Shown in pieces: positions 37,451 through 49,840 of a stretch of 64,000 nucleotides of DNA. Under the pieces are notes generated by a model. It saw nothing but the letters and a program-made list of their open reading frames with translations, had not been told where the DNA came from and did not search any database. Where the stretch lies: positions 4,461,501 to 4,525,500 of the forward strand of contig NZ_AP023441.1 of assembly GCF_019976755.1 (NCBI RefSeq), in the 5' to 3' direction. This DNA comes from Nostoc sp. MS1. Lineage in GTDB: Bacteria; Cyanobacteriota; Cyanobacteriia; Cyanobacteriales; Nostocaceae. Position 1 is the first letter of the stretch; each line of letters starts with the position of its first letter. The translations under genes and the position numbers were made by a program.

Positions 37451-37538
37451 GTCTGGAAATCAAGCATCAATACTAGACCGCTAATACTCATCAATCTAAG
37501 CAATAGAACGTCCTAGCACTCACGATTGATTTCCAGAC
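37451..37538. repeat. 13-bp perfect inverted repeat between apcB and apcC
   Basis: GTCTGGAAATCAA (37451-37463) and its exact complement TTGATTTCCAGAC (37526-37538) flank a 62-nt middle. In RNA they could form a long closed stem. Position between a high-expression and a lower-expression gene suggests partial termination, RNA processing or 3'-end protection; none is proven by sequence. Confidence 0.65.
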
Positions 37539-37579
37539 CTCATCAAGCCGCACCTAAACCATTAAGTGCGCAACTGCTC

Positions 37580-38068
37580 TTAGCTCAAGCCAGAGGAGAT
37601 GTAGTCTAGGTAAACACCCATTTCTTTACCAGCGTCAGCACCAACTAAGCTAGCGGTTACTTCTTTGATAGCTTGAATAGCTTGTACGGTAGCGCCGATG
37701 GGTACACCCAAGGAGTTGTAGGTTTCTTTCAAACCGTTTAATACACGCTCGTCGAGGATGGAAGGATCGCCAGCTAACATAGCGTAGGTAGCGTAACGCA
37801 AGTAGTAATCCAAGTCACGGATACAAGCAGCGTAACGGCGGGTGGTGTACATGTTACCACCGGGACGGGTGATATCAGAGTACAACAAAGATTTAGCTAC
37901 AGCTTCTTTAACGATCGCAGCAGCGTTAGCGCTGATGGTTGTAGCAGCACGAACACGCAGTTCACCAGTGGAGAAGTAAGCTTTTAGCTTTTCTAAAGCT
38001 GCGGTATCGAGGTACTTGCCTTGCACGTCAGCAGAGTTAATGACGGCGGTGATTGCATCTTGAGCCAT
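37580..38068 (-). CDS. apcB: Allophycocyanin beta subunit
   Basis: A 162-residue phycobiliprotein. The phycocyanobilin attachment cysteine is in [17 protein letters not shown] (Cys82 counting Met), and the methylated Asn site is in [11 protein letters not shown]. It pairs with ApcA in the core of the phycobilisome on the thylakoid surface. It follows apcA by 63 bp on the same strand and is undoubtedly cotranscribed. Confidence 0.99.
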   Translation of the reverse strand: MAQDAITAVINSADVQGKYLDTAALEKLKAYFSTGELRVRAATTISANAAAIVKEAVAKSLLYSDITRPGGNMYTTRRYAACIRDLDYYLRYATYAMLAGDPSILDERVLNGLKETYNSLGVPIGATVQAIQAIKEVTASLVGADAGKEMGVYLDYISSGLS

Positions 38069-38131
38069 TGTTGTTAATTCCTTATTTCCAACCTTATTGC
38101 AATATTCCAGTTCCAGCAGGGAAACTAACGA

Positions 38132-38617
38132 CTATGACAACGCGCCTACTACGTAGTCAAAGTAAGAGCCTGCTTCAGCTGCATCTTCAGCAGAAAGAAG
38201 GGAAGAAGCAGCATTTTTCAATGCACGTACACCTTCACCAACTGCTTCGATAGGAGTACCGAGAGATTTGTACATCTCACGAACACCGATTACACCGATT
38301 TCTTCAATAGGAGTAACGTCGCCAGCAACAATTCCGTAGGTAACAAGACGGAGGTAGTAGTCGAGGTCACGCAGACAGGTAGCTGTCAATTCTTGACCGT
38401 AAGCGTTACCACCAGGAGAAACAACATCAGGGCGCTTTTGGAACAATTGATCGCCAGCTTGCTTTACCAAACGTTCGCGGTTGTCGGTCAAAGCTTGCGC
38501 GATGCGGAGACGTTGTTGACCACCAGCAACAAAGCTTTTGATCCGATCTAATTCGCCAGGGCTGAGGTAGCGGGCTTCTGCATCAGCATTCACGATGGAC
38601 TTCGTGACGATACTCAT
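38132..38617 (-). CDS. apcA: Allophycocyanin alpha subunit
   Basis: A 161-residue phycobiliprotein beginning [20 protein letters not shown]. The bilin-binding Cys81 is in [22 protein letters not shown] ribosome site lies eight bases before the ATG. It forms the alpha-beta monomer with ApcB. The 489-bp spacer between apcE and apcA probably carries a strong promoter in addition to any readthrough from apcE. Confidence 0.99.
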   Translation of the reverse strand: MSIVTKSIVNADAEARYLSPGELDRIKSFVAGGQQRLRIAQALTDNRERLVKQAGDQLFQKRPDVVSPGGNAYGQELTATCLRDLDYYLRLVTYGIVAGDVTPIEEIGVIGVREMYKSLGTPIEAVGEGVRALKNAASSLLSAEDAAEAGSYFDYVVGALS

Positions 38618-39106
38618 TAATGGATTCCTCCAGTACGAAATGAAACCAGAATTTGATTAAACTGGTGCGATTTTAAATTTGGGTGACTGAGATTAATCTC
38701 TTGTCTTGTACGCACAGCAGTAAAAGAAGTGACTGTAGTGATTACATTACAAGTTTGCTTGAGTTAATACAACTACACAAGCTTTAAAACTCAGCTACCT
38801 TACGCAAAATATTGTCCGGCATTATGTTGAGCATTTATGACTGCTCTTAATACTTTGTAATATTTGTTTCAGATTTGCTATGTTCGCAACAATAGACACA
38901 GCAAAGCGAGGGATTGGATATTGTTTCTTTTACCCAGTCCCTCATTTTCTTAGAGCTTGTTTTCAAACTACTCGTAGCGACATCAAGTATTTTTAGACCC
39001 CCCTAAATCTCCCTTAAAAAGGAGGACTTTAAGACGCTGTTAGCCCCCCTTTTTAAGGGGGGTTGGGGGGATCATAGTATTTGAAAACGTACCCTAGCTT
39101 TGCAAA
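38618..39106. promoter_or_regulatory. apcE-apcA spacer with nested inverted-repeat element
   Basis: This 489-bp gap holds the expected apcA promoter and leader on the apcA side, although I do not assign -35/-10 boxes. On the apcE side lies a roughly 130-bp element (38959-39088) bounded by GTTTTCAAA / TTTGAAAAC, enclosing GACCCCCC / GGGGGGATC-type arms and internal CTCCCTTAAAAAGGAGG hairpins. It resembles a miniature inverted-repeat element and may also act as a terminator after apcE. Confidence 0.6.
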
Positions 39107-43040
<3,934 letters not shown>

Positions 43041-43766
43041 TCATCCCTGTCTCACATAAGCATTCTCCGTGAAAACAGGTACACAATTGCTGATATTGTA
43101 AGCTGCGGCGATTTCCACGTCTGACTCATACCCTTTCTCAATCAGTTCTTTACCAGAACTGCATCGCTGCAAATAACAGAGTAAATCCTTTTGGAAAGCC
43201 TGGAATGTTGTTACAGCAACTTCAGCCTCCGGTGATAAACTACCTTGTAAATAACTGAGAATTGCCCCAGCACCTAGCAAATCTTCAAAAGCAGGACGTA
43301 GGCTGTTGTCATCTTTCCACCTTTCCCCAGCCGGAATCACAGCAATTTTCCTACCATAACTTTGAGCAACCCTAGCTACAGCTTCGCAATTACGTAAACA
43401 CCCAGCCAAGGTTGGTGTAGTTCCAGTTTGCAAGGTAAGAAAAGAACCATTCGGTGAAGGTAAAACTAACCGAGTTCCAGCCGGAATCTCAAGTAAAGAT
43501 TGAGGCGATAGAGAGTAACCAGTTATTGTCCAACGTTGTCGATAACTAGCTAATTCTGCTTGTATTGACTTGGCATAATCAACAACTGATTCATCCTTCA
43601 TTGGGTATGGAAAAATGATTGCACCGTTATTAGTAGCAACCTCTACACAAGTAGAAAAAGAGAGAACATCAACTATCACAACTACATCACTAATAGGCGC
43701 AAGTTGAGCAACACCTTGTATCCCCCACTCACAGCGCAAATCAAACTCAGACTGATCGTAAATCAT
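43041..43766 (-). CDS. ComB family (2-phosphosulfolactate phosphatase-like) protein
   Basis: A 241-residue protein with VVVIVDVLSFSTCVEVATNN, RLVLPSPNGSFLTLQTG, VIPAGERWKDDNSLRPAFED and GAGAILSYL, the conserved segments of the ComB family. In methanogens ComB dephosphorylates 2-phosphosulfolactate in coenzyme M synthesis. Cyanobacteria do not make coenzyme M, so the substrate here is unknown. The Asp and Cys residues of the active-site region are kept. It is upstream of apcE on the same strand but separated by 535 bp. Confidence 0.85.
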   Translation of the reverse strand: MIYDQSEFDLRCEWGIQGVAQLAPISDVVVIVDVLSFSTCVEVATNNGAIIFPYPMKDESVVDYAKSIQAELASYRQRWTITGYSLSPQSLLEIPAGTRLVLPSPNGSFLTLQTGTTPTLAGCLRNCEAVARVAQSYGRKIAVIPAGERWKDDNSLRPAFEDLLGAGAILSYLQGSLSPEAEVAVTTFQAFQKDLLCYLQRCSSGKELIEKGYESDVEIAAAYNISNCVPVFTENAYVRQG

Positions 43767-43910
43767 AAGTAATCATAAGTGTGATCGCCCAAAACAATAT
43801 CCAAGTTTGTAGTCAGCCCTAAACTGCTACTCCAAGGGCTAAAGCTCTTACTGCGAACTAATATCAAGGTATAATTTAACAATAGTTACAAATACTGATA
43901 CCAACTTTCA

Positions 43911-44327
43911 TTATTCCCCTTCCCAATCTTCAATCTCTAATCCTTTAACTCGACTAAATTCTCTAACATTGTGAGTAACTAAAATTATTTTGTTTGCTAA
44001 AGCAATAGAAGCAATTTGTATATCATTTGAACTTATAGGAGTTCCAATTTTTGATAAATCAGCCCGAATATTGCCATAAATTTCAGCACAGCAATCATCA
44101 AAAGGTAAAGAAACAAACTGTTCTACAAACATCTTTTGCAGAGTCACAGCTTTTTGAGGATTATTACTACGCATAGAACCATAAAATAACTCAGCCTTGA
44201 CTACTGAACAAACCACCACTTTTTCAGGTTCTAAATTATCAAGATGATGATTAATACTAGAAGATTTTCCCTTGAGATACATGATACATACATTAGTATC
44301 TAGTAAATAGATTAAAGAACTATTCAT
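43911..44327 (-). CDS. PIN-domain toxin (VapC-like)
   Basis: A 138-residue PIN ribonuclease. Acidic metal ligands appear in order: Asp in IYLLDTNVCIMYLKG, Glu in VVKAELFYGS, Asp in ISSNDIQIASIAL, and the C-terminal THNVREFSRV. The ATG at 44327 is chosen. It overlaps the stop of its upstream partner by eight bases, so translation is probably coupled. Free toxin should cleave RNA and stop growth. First of three PIN modules in a 3-kb stretch. Confidence 0.9.
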   Translation of the reverse strand: MNSSLIYLLDTNVCIMYLKGKSSSINHHLDNLEPEKVVVCSVVKAELFYGSMRSNNPQKAVTLQKMFVEQFVSLPFDDCCAEIYGNIRADLSKIGTPISSNDIQIASIALANKIILVTHNVREFSRVKGLEIEDWEGE

Positions 44328-44637
44328 CAAAGACACCAATTAAATCATCATCTGTTTCAGGAGAAATACCTAATTCATCCGTTGCAAAATCAATATCAGC
44401 ACAAGTACCATACAAATTAAGTAAGCCTGACGAATGCAAAATATTTTTTTGTTTCAAAAAATCCTTAAGTTCAGCATCAGAAGCAAAATTTAGTAACTCG
44501 TTCAGTTCATCAAAATTAATTAATCCTTCTCGAAATGCTTCTAACACAAGATTATTGATAATTGTTTGCGGTAAGTTCCCCCATTTATTGATAAGTTTCT
44601 CTGTTAATTTATCTGGTAAATCAATTGTTACTTGCAT
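44320..44637 (-). CDS. Antitoxin partner of the PIN toxin
   Basis: A 105-residue acidic protein beginning MQVTIDLPDKLTEKLINKWG, a short beta strand then helices, as in antitoxins that bind DNA and toxin. The C-terminus is strongly acidic (DIDFATDELGISPETDDDLI). The inner ATG is chosen over one six codons upstream. Overlap with the PIN gene marks a toxin-antitoxin operon; I do not know the exact antitoxin family. Confidence 0.75.
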   Translation of the reverse strand: MQVTIDLPDKLTEKLINKWGNLPQTIINNLVLEAFREGLINFDELNELLNFASDAELKDFLKQKNILHSSGLLNLYGTCADIDFATDELGISPETDDDLIGVFDE

Positions 44638-44655
44638 AACTTTTAAATCTCCCAA

Positions 44656-44962
44656 TTCTAGTTTTCTAACTATTTTATTCTCAATTAGTCGTTGTCAATG
44701 TTAATTATTATTTATCTTTTATAGTAAACATTAAATTGTAGTTGCGTGGCAAGGCTAAAATATTGCCAGAAATGTGGAAGAAATTAAGCACCGATAAACA
44801 CCTTATCCATTGATAACCGTTGGCGTAGCCTCTCGTAGAGAAGTAATGAGCAAGATGAGCGATTTTTCGCTAACGCACCCTACAGATACTTTGAGGAATA
44901 AAGTCCTCACTACGAACTAATGTCAGCAGTTATAATTAACATAACGATTAAATGATAAAAAT
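44656..44962. other. Divergent promoter gap between two toxin-antitoxin modules
   Basis: A 307-bp AT-rich spacer. It contains one copy of a dispersed repeat (GGCGTAGCCTCTCGTAGAGA near 44824) and a degenerate stretch with no long reading frame. Promoters of both modules are expected here but not identified. Confidence 0.5.
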
Positions 44963-45358
44963 ATGATGAATTTAACTATCCAAACTTATCCTAAAAATAC
45001 TGCATCCAAGTTAACCTATGATATTTTAATTGAAAACGAACCAGATGGCACAGTGAAAGCAACATTGTTAGGTTTACCAGATTATCAATGTTTTGGTGAT
45101 AATCAAGAAGAAGCTTTATCTAATCTTATTAAACTTTTTGAGGAACGAAACCCTAAAATATTTATTTTAGAAGAAATCAACTCTGCTAAAATTGAATATC
45201 CTTTAATAGAAGTTGCGGAAACGTTCAAAGTTGAGGGTAATGCTTGGGATGTACTAGAGGCATTAACCGGAACAATTGAAGCCCCAAGTGATTGGTCAAG
45301 TCAACATAATTACTATTTGTATGGTATGCCTAAAAATACTGATGAGATAAGAGAATGA
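44963..45358 (+). CDS. HicB-like antitoxin of a PIN module (copy 1)
   Basis: A 131-residue protein with KLTYDILIENEPDGTVKATL followed by LGLPDYQCFGDNQEEALSNL, the partial-RNase H-like beta fold seen in HicB-type and related antitoxins. The downstream PIN gene starts at the ATGA overlap with its stop. It is clearly paralogous to the 164-residue protein 0.5 kb downstream. The C-terminal half differs, as expected if each binds its own toxin. Confidence 0.78.
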   Translation: MMNLTIQTYPKNTASKLTYDILIENEPDGTVKATLLGLPDYQCFGDNQEEALSNLIKLFEERNPKIFILEEINSAKIEYPLIEVAETFKVEGNAWDVLEALTGTIEAPSDWSSQHNYYLYGMPKNTDEIRE

Positions 45359-45771
45359 GTCAAGAAAGATTATTTTTAGATACAGTATTTATTCAGGCTC
45401 TACTAAACAAAAATGACCAATATCATCATCAAGCTAAAGCATTATTTCCAAGAGTGAGAAATGCTTATGAAGTATTGGTGACAGAAGCAGTTTTGATAGA
45501 AGTTGGTAATGCTCTAAGTGCAGTGAACCGGACAGCATCAGTTCAGTTTATTAATCAGTGTTATCAAACAGATAATATTAAGGTTGTTAGTGTAGATACA
45601 CAGCTTCTCATGCGTGCGCTAGAACTTTATCACAGTCGTCAAGATAAAAGTTGGGGTTTGACAGATTGTATATCATTTATTGTTATGAAGGAGCAGAGTT
45701 TAATTTATGCAGTCACGGCTGATATTCATTTTGTACAAGCTGGGTTTGTAGCCTTATTAATGTCAAAATAA
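45355..45771 (+). CDS. PIN-domain toxin (copy 1)
   Basis: A 138-residue PIN protein: LFLDTVFIQALLNKNDQYH at the N-terminus, AVLIEVGNALS, and WGLTDCISFIVMKEQ with TADIHFVQAGF at the end provide the four acidic positions. It overlaps the upstream antitoxin by four bases (ATGA). It is of a different PIN subgroup from the toxin at 43911, with the C-terminal H-F-x-x-A-G-F typical of the COG2402-like group. Confidence 0.85.
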   Translation: MSQERLFLDTVFIQALLNKNDQYHHQAKALFPRVRNAYEVLVTEAVLIEVGNALSAVNRTASVQFINQCYQTDNIKVVSVDTQLLMRALELYHSRQDKSWGLTDCISFIVMKEQSLIYAVTADIHFVQAGFVALLMSK

Positions 45772-45830
45772 AATTTACAATTTTTTGTTTATGGGTATAA
45801 TCAATATTTAACTTAAAGGTTAAAAATATC

Positions 45831-46325
45831 ATGAGTTTATCTAGAAAAATAACGGTTAAGAAGACAGCACCTCAGTTAAATTATGATGTGTTAATTGAAA
45901 ATCAACCAGATGGTAGAGTGAAAGCCACATTATTGGGTTTACCATACTATCAAAGTGTTGGGGCAACTGAAGAAGAAGCTTTAAATAATCTCATTCAGAT
46001 TGTTCAACAACGGAAACCAGAAATAGTTACATTAGAAATTGAACACGCCGAAGAAGCTGAACATCCTTGGATGAAATTTGCGGGAATGTTCAAAGATGAT
46101 CCTCAACTTGATGAAGTGATGAAACACATAGAAGAATATCGACGTGAATTAGATGCAGAAATGGAGGATTATTATCAACAAATTGATGAATATAATAAAC
46201 AAATTGATGCTGATATAGATGAACACGCAAAGTTTACAGGAGGAGATCGTAATCATGCTCTTGTTAGGAAGGCTGTTTTTGACAGTATGAAGGCAAATAA
46301 AAATGTAGAGGATAAAATACAGTGA
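45831..46325 (+). CDS. HicB-like antitoxin of a PIN module (copy 2, extended C-terminus)
   Basis: A 164-residue protein whose first ~75 residues closely match copy 1 (LNYDVLIENQPDGRVKATLL, then TEEEALNNLIQI). After a shared middle it carries a long charged helix (EYRRELDAEMEDYYQQIDEY and a second related segment) and a basic tail. The extension is longer than in the copy-1 protein. The toxin gene overlaps its stop as GTGA. Confidence 0.78.
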   Translation: MSLSRKITVKKTAPQLNYDVLIENQPDGRVKATLLGLPYYQSVGATEEEALNNLIQIVQQRKPEIVTLEIEHAEEAEHPWMKFAGMFKDDPQLDEVMKHIEEYRRELDAEMEDYYQQIDEYNKQIDADIDEHAKFTGGDRNHALVRKAVFDSMKANKNVEDKIQ

Positions 46326-46768
46326 ATAAGTTGTGGATATTAGATACAGATCATCTATCACTTTTTCAACAAGGACATCCAGAAGTTACACAGCGTATAA
46401 AAATAAAAAGACCTGAAAATCTTGCTGTTACTGTGATTACATTGGAGGAAAAACTTCGCGGAAGGCTTAAAAATATTAATGAATATAACAATAAACCATT
46501 GAAATCAGATAAATTGATAGCAGCTTATAAAAGATTGGCAGATGAAATTGAATTTTTCAAAAATATCAGAGTTCTTGATTTTGATAATCGTGCTTTTGAA
46601 AAGTATGAGTTATTAGTTAAGGAAAAACGTCTAAGAAGTGGTATACAAGATTTACGCATTGCTGCAATTGCAGAATCAGTTAATGGGATTTTAGTAACCA
46701 GAAATACTCAGGATTTTGAAAAAGCATACTTACTTTTAGAAGATTGGACTGTTAAGCTGCTTACATAA
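46322..46768 (+). CDS. PIN-domain toxin (copy 2)
   Basis: A 148-residue VapC-type PIN protein starting with GTG. Motifs are LWILDTDHLSLFQQG, VTVITLEEKLRGRL, SGIQDLRIAAIAES and LVTRNTQDFEKAYLL, with all four acidic positions kept. The GTGA overlap with its antitoxin indicates translational coupling. Its PIN type is again different from copy 1, so two related antitoxins are paired with two different toxins. Confidence 0.85.
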   Translation: MNKLWILDTDHLSLFQQGHPEVTQRIKIKRPENLAVTVITLEEKLRGRLKNINEYNNKPLKSDKLIAAYKRLADEIEFFKNIRVLDFDNRAFEKYELLVKEKRLRSGIQDLRIAAIAESVNGILVTRNTQDFEKAYLLLEDWTVKLLT

Positions 46769-46819
46769 AAAATGTCTTAGTATTTTATTTTCTGCATTTT
46801 AAACAATAAATGCTATATT

Positions 46820-48592
46820 TTATGATAATAGATTTTTATGGGTTTGCATTATCCTATCTCTTACTTCTTGGTATTGAGTAAATGAAGTTACTGAAACTTG
46901 CAATTCTGAACAAGAAAAAAGAATCTTCCAACCTCTTCCTCCATTGTATTCCCAAATTCCACTAAGAGTCAAAACCCCACCATTTCCCCAAACCAAACCA
47001 ATCGGCAAGTGGCCTTCAGGTGCTATTATATCAAAAGTTAAGTCGCCATAGTAATACAACCAGAAATTCTTAGGTATCCATCCAACCTTTTTTCCAAATT
47101 CAATCCATATTTTGTGATCTTCGTCGTTTGTTCCTCCCAAACTCTGATAAATACGCTTCTGTACAGAAAATCCAAAGCGACCATTACTATACTTAACCCA
47201 TAAATTGTCAATAATATGGATATCTTCACAAGGAAAACTATCAACAAATTCAAGATATAAACGCCCTCTTACTGTCTTTTTGATTACTGCAAGCATTGCC
47301 AATGTTGTAAATTCGTTTGCTTCTTTCCATTTACCCTCAGCAAGTAAATCTCGTAGCTTAGTATAATCCATACCTGAAGATGATCTAAATTCCCCATCTT
47401 GTATGTAGCTGAATATATTTTGAATCACTACAACTGTTAAAAATCCTCCAGCAGCTTGCAAAAAACCCCGCCGGGAAACTCCTGACAAATTTGCAGGCTG
47501 ATTAGTTTGTGATAATTGGGATTGGGTTTGCTTAACTGAAGATGAATTATTTGTAGTAGTAGATGTGGCAGTTGGTTGACTTATTACAGCTTGATTCTGA
47601 GGTTTAGAAAATGCTGATTGTGAAACCTGATATTGAGTTTGTTGAACTGGCATTCTATTGATAGATGTCCCAGCTTGCCATATCTTGATAGTCCCGTCAT
47701 CACTCCCACTGGCAAGAGTTTGACCATCGGGGCTGTATATTACAGAAGTAACCCACCTAGAATGAGCAGTCAGAGTTTGGAGTAGCTCTCCTGTAGTTAC
47801 ATTCCATATCTTGATACTTTTATCTCCACTTCCACTAGCAATAGTGTGACCATCCGGGCTGAATGCTACAGAATTAACTGAGTGAGAATGATCAGTGAGG
47901 CTTTGCAGTAGTTTTCCTGTAGTGACATTCCACAGTTTGATTGTTTCGTCCTGACTCCCACTAGCAAGGGTTTGACCATCGGGGCTGAATGCTACATAAC
48001 GAACCCAGTTAGAATGACCAGTGAGGGTTTGCAGTAAGTTTCCCCTGTTCACATCCCACAGTTTGACAGTGTTGTCATCACTTCCACTAGCCAAGGTTTG
48101 ACCATTGGGGCTGAATGCTACATAACGAACCCAGTTAGAATGACCTGAAAAACTCTGAAGCAAGCTTCCTGTACTGACATTCCATATCTTGATAGTGTTG
48201 TCATAACTTCCACTAGCAACAGTGTGACCATCCGGGCTGAATACTACAGAATTAACTGAGTGAGAATGATCAGTGAGGCTTTGCAGTAACTTTCCTGTAG
48301 TGAGATTCCAAAGCTTGATCGTTTTGTCCTGACTTCCACTAGCAAGGGTTTGACCATCGGGGCTGAATGCTACAGAACTAACATATTTAGAATGACCAGT
48401 GAGGGTTTGCAGTAGCCTTCCTGTACTGACATTCCATATCTTAATAGTCTCGTCCCCGCTCCCGCTAGCAAGGGTTTGACCATCGGGGCTGAATGCTACA
48501 GAACTAACATATTTAGAATGACCAGTGAGGGTTTGTAGTAGCTTTCCTATTACGTCATTGTTAATAACTGACGGTTGTGATGTTGATTCCAC
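46820..48592 (-). CDS. WD40 / GUN4-like protein, C-terminal part of a gene split by an IS element
   Basis: Seven WD40 blades (each like GHSKYVSSVAFSPDGQTLAS), a Gln/Ser-rich linker, a Tat-like or membrane segment (SRRGFLQAAGGFLTVVVIQ), and a C-terminal GUN4-like domain (DYTKLRDLLAEGKWKEANEF, then IDNLWVKYSNGRFGFSVQ). GUN4 proteins bind tetrapyrroles. A GTG gives a 590-residue product, but the frame is open upstream to the IS end (LLKCYWCDRSTKLGIDIFPG), which shows that this is the 3' part of a longer kinase gene. Whether this fragment is still translated is unknown. Confidence 0.88.
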   Translation of the reverse strand: MESTSQPSVINNDVIGKLLQTLTGHSKYVSSVAFSPDGQTLASGSGDETIKIWNVSTGRLLQTLTGHSKYVSSVAFSPDGQTLASGSQDKTIKLWNLTTGKLLQSLTDHSHSVNSVVFSPDGHTVASGSYDNTIKIWNVSTGSLLQSFSGHSNWVRYVAFSPNGQTLASGSDDNTVKLWDVNRGNLLQTLTGHSNWVRYVAFSPDGQTLASGSQDETIKLWNVTTGKLLQSLTDHSHSVNSVAFSPDGHTIASGSGDKSIKIWNVTTGELLQTLTAHSRWVTSVIYSPDGQTLASGSDDGTIKIWQAGTSINRMPVQQTQYQVSQSAFSKPQNQAVISQPTATSTTTNNSSSVKQTQSQLSQTNQPANLSGVSRRGFLQAAGGFLTVVVIQNIFSYIQDGEFRSSSGMDYTKLRDLLAEGKWKEANEFTTLAMLAVIKKTVRGRLYLEFVDSFPCEDIHIIDNLWVKYSNGRFGFSVQKRIYQSLGGTNDEDHKIWIEFGKKVGWIPKNFWLYYYGDLTFDIIAPEGHLPIGLVWGNGGVLTLSGIWEYNGGRGWKILFSCSELQVSVTSFTQYQEVRDRIMQTHKNLLS

Positions 48593-48714
48593 AACAGCAG
48601 ATGCTTTTGCTTTAACAACACCTGGAAAAATATCAATACCAAGCTTTGTAGAGCGATCGCACCAATAACATTTAAGTAAGTCGTGGAGAAAATTTATAAG
48701 TATGTAACAAAGAA

Positions 48715-49314
48715 TTAAGCAGAAGAATAAGAGTTAAATTTTACACGTTGCGTACTGTAGTTTCCCTTTTCTCCTCTATTTTGAACTCCATCAATGACAG
48801 CATAGGCAAGGTCTAATTCATCCTCAAAACTTTGAGAAGCTAGTTCATTTTTTTTCAGGTGTTGCCACTCCAATTCAATTGGATTCATCTCTGAGCAATA
48901 TTTAGGTAAAAAGAAGATGTACAAACCCATCTCTTCCCACTTTGTCCATAATTGCTGAACTTCTTTGCACCGATGTATCGGGCCGTTGTCCTGAACGATG
49001 ACTCTGATACGACCTGCTTTTTGGGCTTCAAGTGCTTCAAGCTCCATCATTTGAATATAGGATTTGCGTGAAACGCCACCAATCACTAGACCGTACACAA
49101 AACTAATTAGGGGTTGAAGAAACCCAATAATACTTAACCTTCGACCCCGACGCTTACTCTGCTCCAGGCGTTTTTGCTGACCTCGGAAGTAGTAACTGTA
49201 ACTGGGTTCACTCCAGGCACAAAACCCTGATTCATCCATATACTTTAAATCGATTTCTCCAGCAGCAGCAGATAATTCCAACATCTCTAAGTCTGCCTGT
49301 TTGATTTGCTGCAA
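48715..49314 (-). CDS. IS630-type transposase, second frame (DDE catalytic part)
   Basis: The 199-residue frame contains the DDE triad: Asp in LKYMDESGFC, Asp in IVQDNGPIHRC and Glu in MNPIELEWQHLKK. All three are intact. It would normally be made as a fusion with the upstream frame by -1 frameshifting; the ATG given here is only the first in this frame. Confidence 0.92.
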   Translation of the reverse strand: MQQIKQADLEMLELSAAAGEIDLKYMDESGFCAWSEPSYSYYFRGQQKRLEQSKRRGRRLSIIGFLQPLISFVYGLVIGGVSRKSYIQMMELEALEAQKAGRIRVIVQDNGPIHRCKEVQQLWTKWEEMGLYIFFLPKYCSEMNPIELEWQHLKKNELASQSFEDELDLAYAVIDGVQNRGEKGNYSTQRVKFNSYSSA

Positions 49315-49769
49315 TACTTTGTCTTGCTTTCCTTTGTGGCTTTTTCTAGTTCGCTTCCAAATGACCCCCTTTTTTTGAGTACCTGCCTTAACCAGTCAGG
49401 ACTCAATTTCACGGAGCGTTCTTGCTCTAATTTTTGGGCTAATTGAACACTATTATATGTACGTGGTTCTTGCTCCAAGCATTTTTCTAAGAACGCCATG
49501 TCAGCTTCTGCCCACCTTGATTTTCCTCCCCGCCCTGCTTTCTCCCACAGTCCTTCTAGACCTTGTTTTTCCCATCTATGCAAAACTTCTCTTACTGTTT
49601 GGGCAGTCCAGTCAAAGTGATCTGCTATCTTCTCTACGTACCAACCATGTGCGCTTAATCTGATCACTTCGGCTCGGTCTTTCACTTTCTGGGGTACATC
49701 TGCCGTTCTCAGGTTGAACAAAATTTTATCTTGCTTAGGAGTCAGAAATACCCTTAAACGGCTGCCCAT
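49287..49769 (-). CDS. IS630-type transposase, first frame (DNA-binding part)
   Basis: The 160-residue frame has helix-turn-helix segments (EKIADHFDWTAQTVREVLHR) and the linker before the catalytic domain. The homology runs through LKK at A7G5 and then continues in the second frame (KGVIWKRTRKSHKGKQ), so the last ~30 residues of this frame are not homologous. The slip site lies at 49365-49376. Confidence 0.9.
   Translation of the reverse strand: MGSRLRVFLTPKQDKILFNLRTADVPQKVKDRAEVIRLSAHGWYVEKIADHFDWTAQTVREVLHRWEKQGLEGLWEKAGRGGKSRWAEADMAFLEKCLEQEPRTYNSVQLAQKLEQERSVKLSPDWLRQVLKKRGSFGSELEKATKESKTKYCSKSNRQT
49365..49376 (-). other. Candidate -1 ribosomal frameshift site (A7G5)
   Basis: On the minus strand, CTC AAA AAA AGG GGG in the first frame becomes CTC AAA AAA AAG GGG GTC after a -1 slip. 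This is the classical A-AAA-AAG heptamer. It joins the DNA-binding and DDE frames exactly where homology changes frame. Confidence 0.8.
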
Positions 49770-49840
49770 ATCCCTGTTACCTTGGTAGACACATTTATGT
49801 ATTTACTTATCTTTACACACTTTGGTTTTTTCACCTTGTT

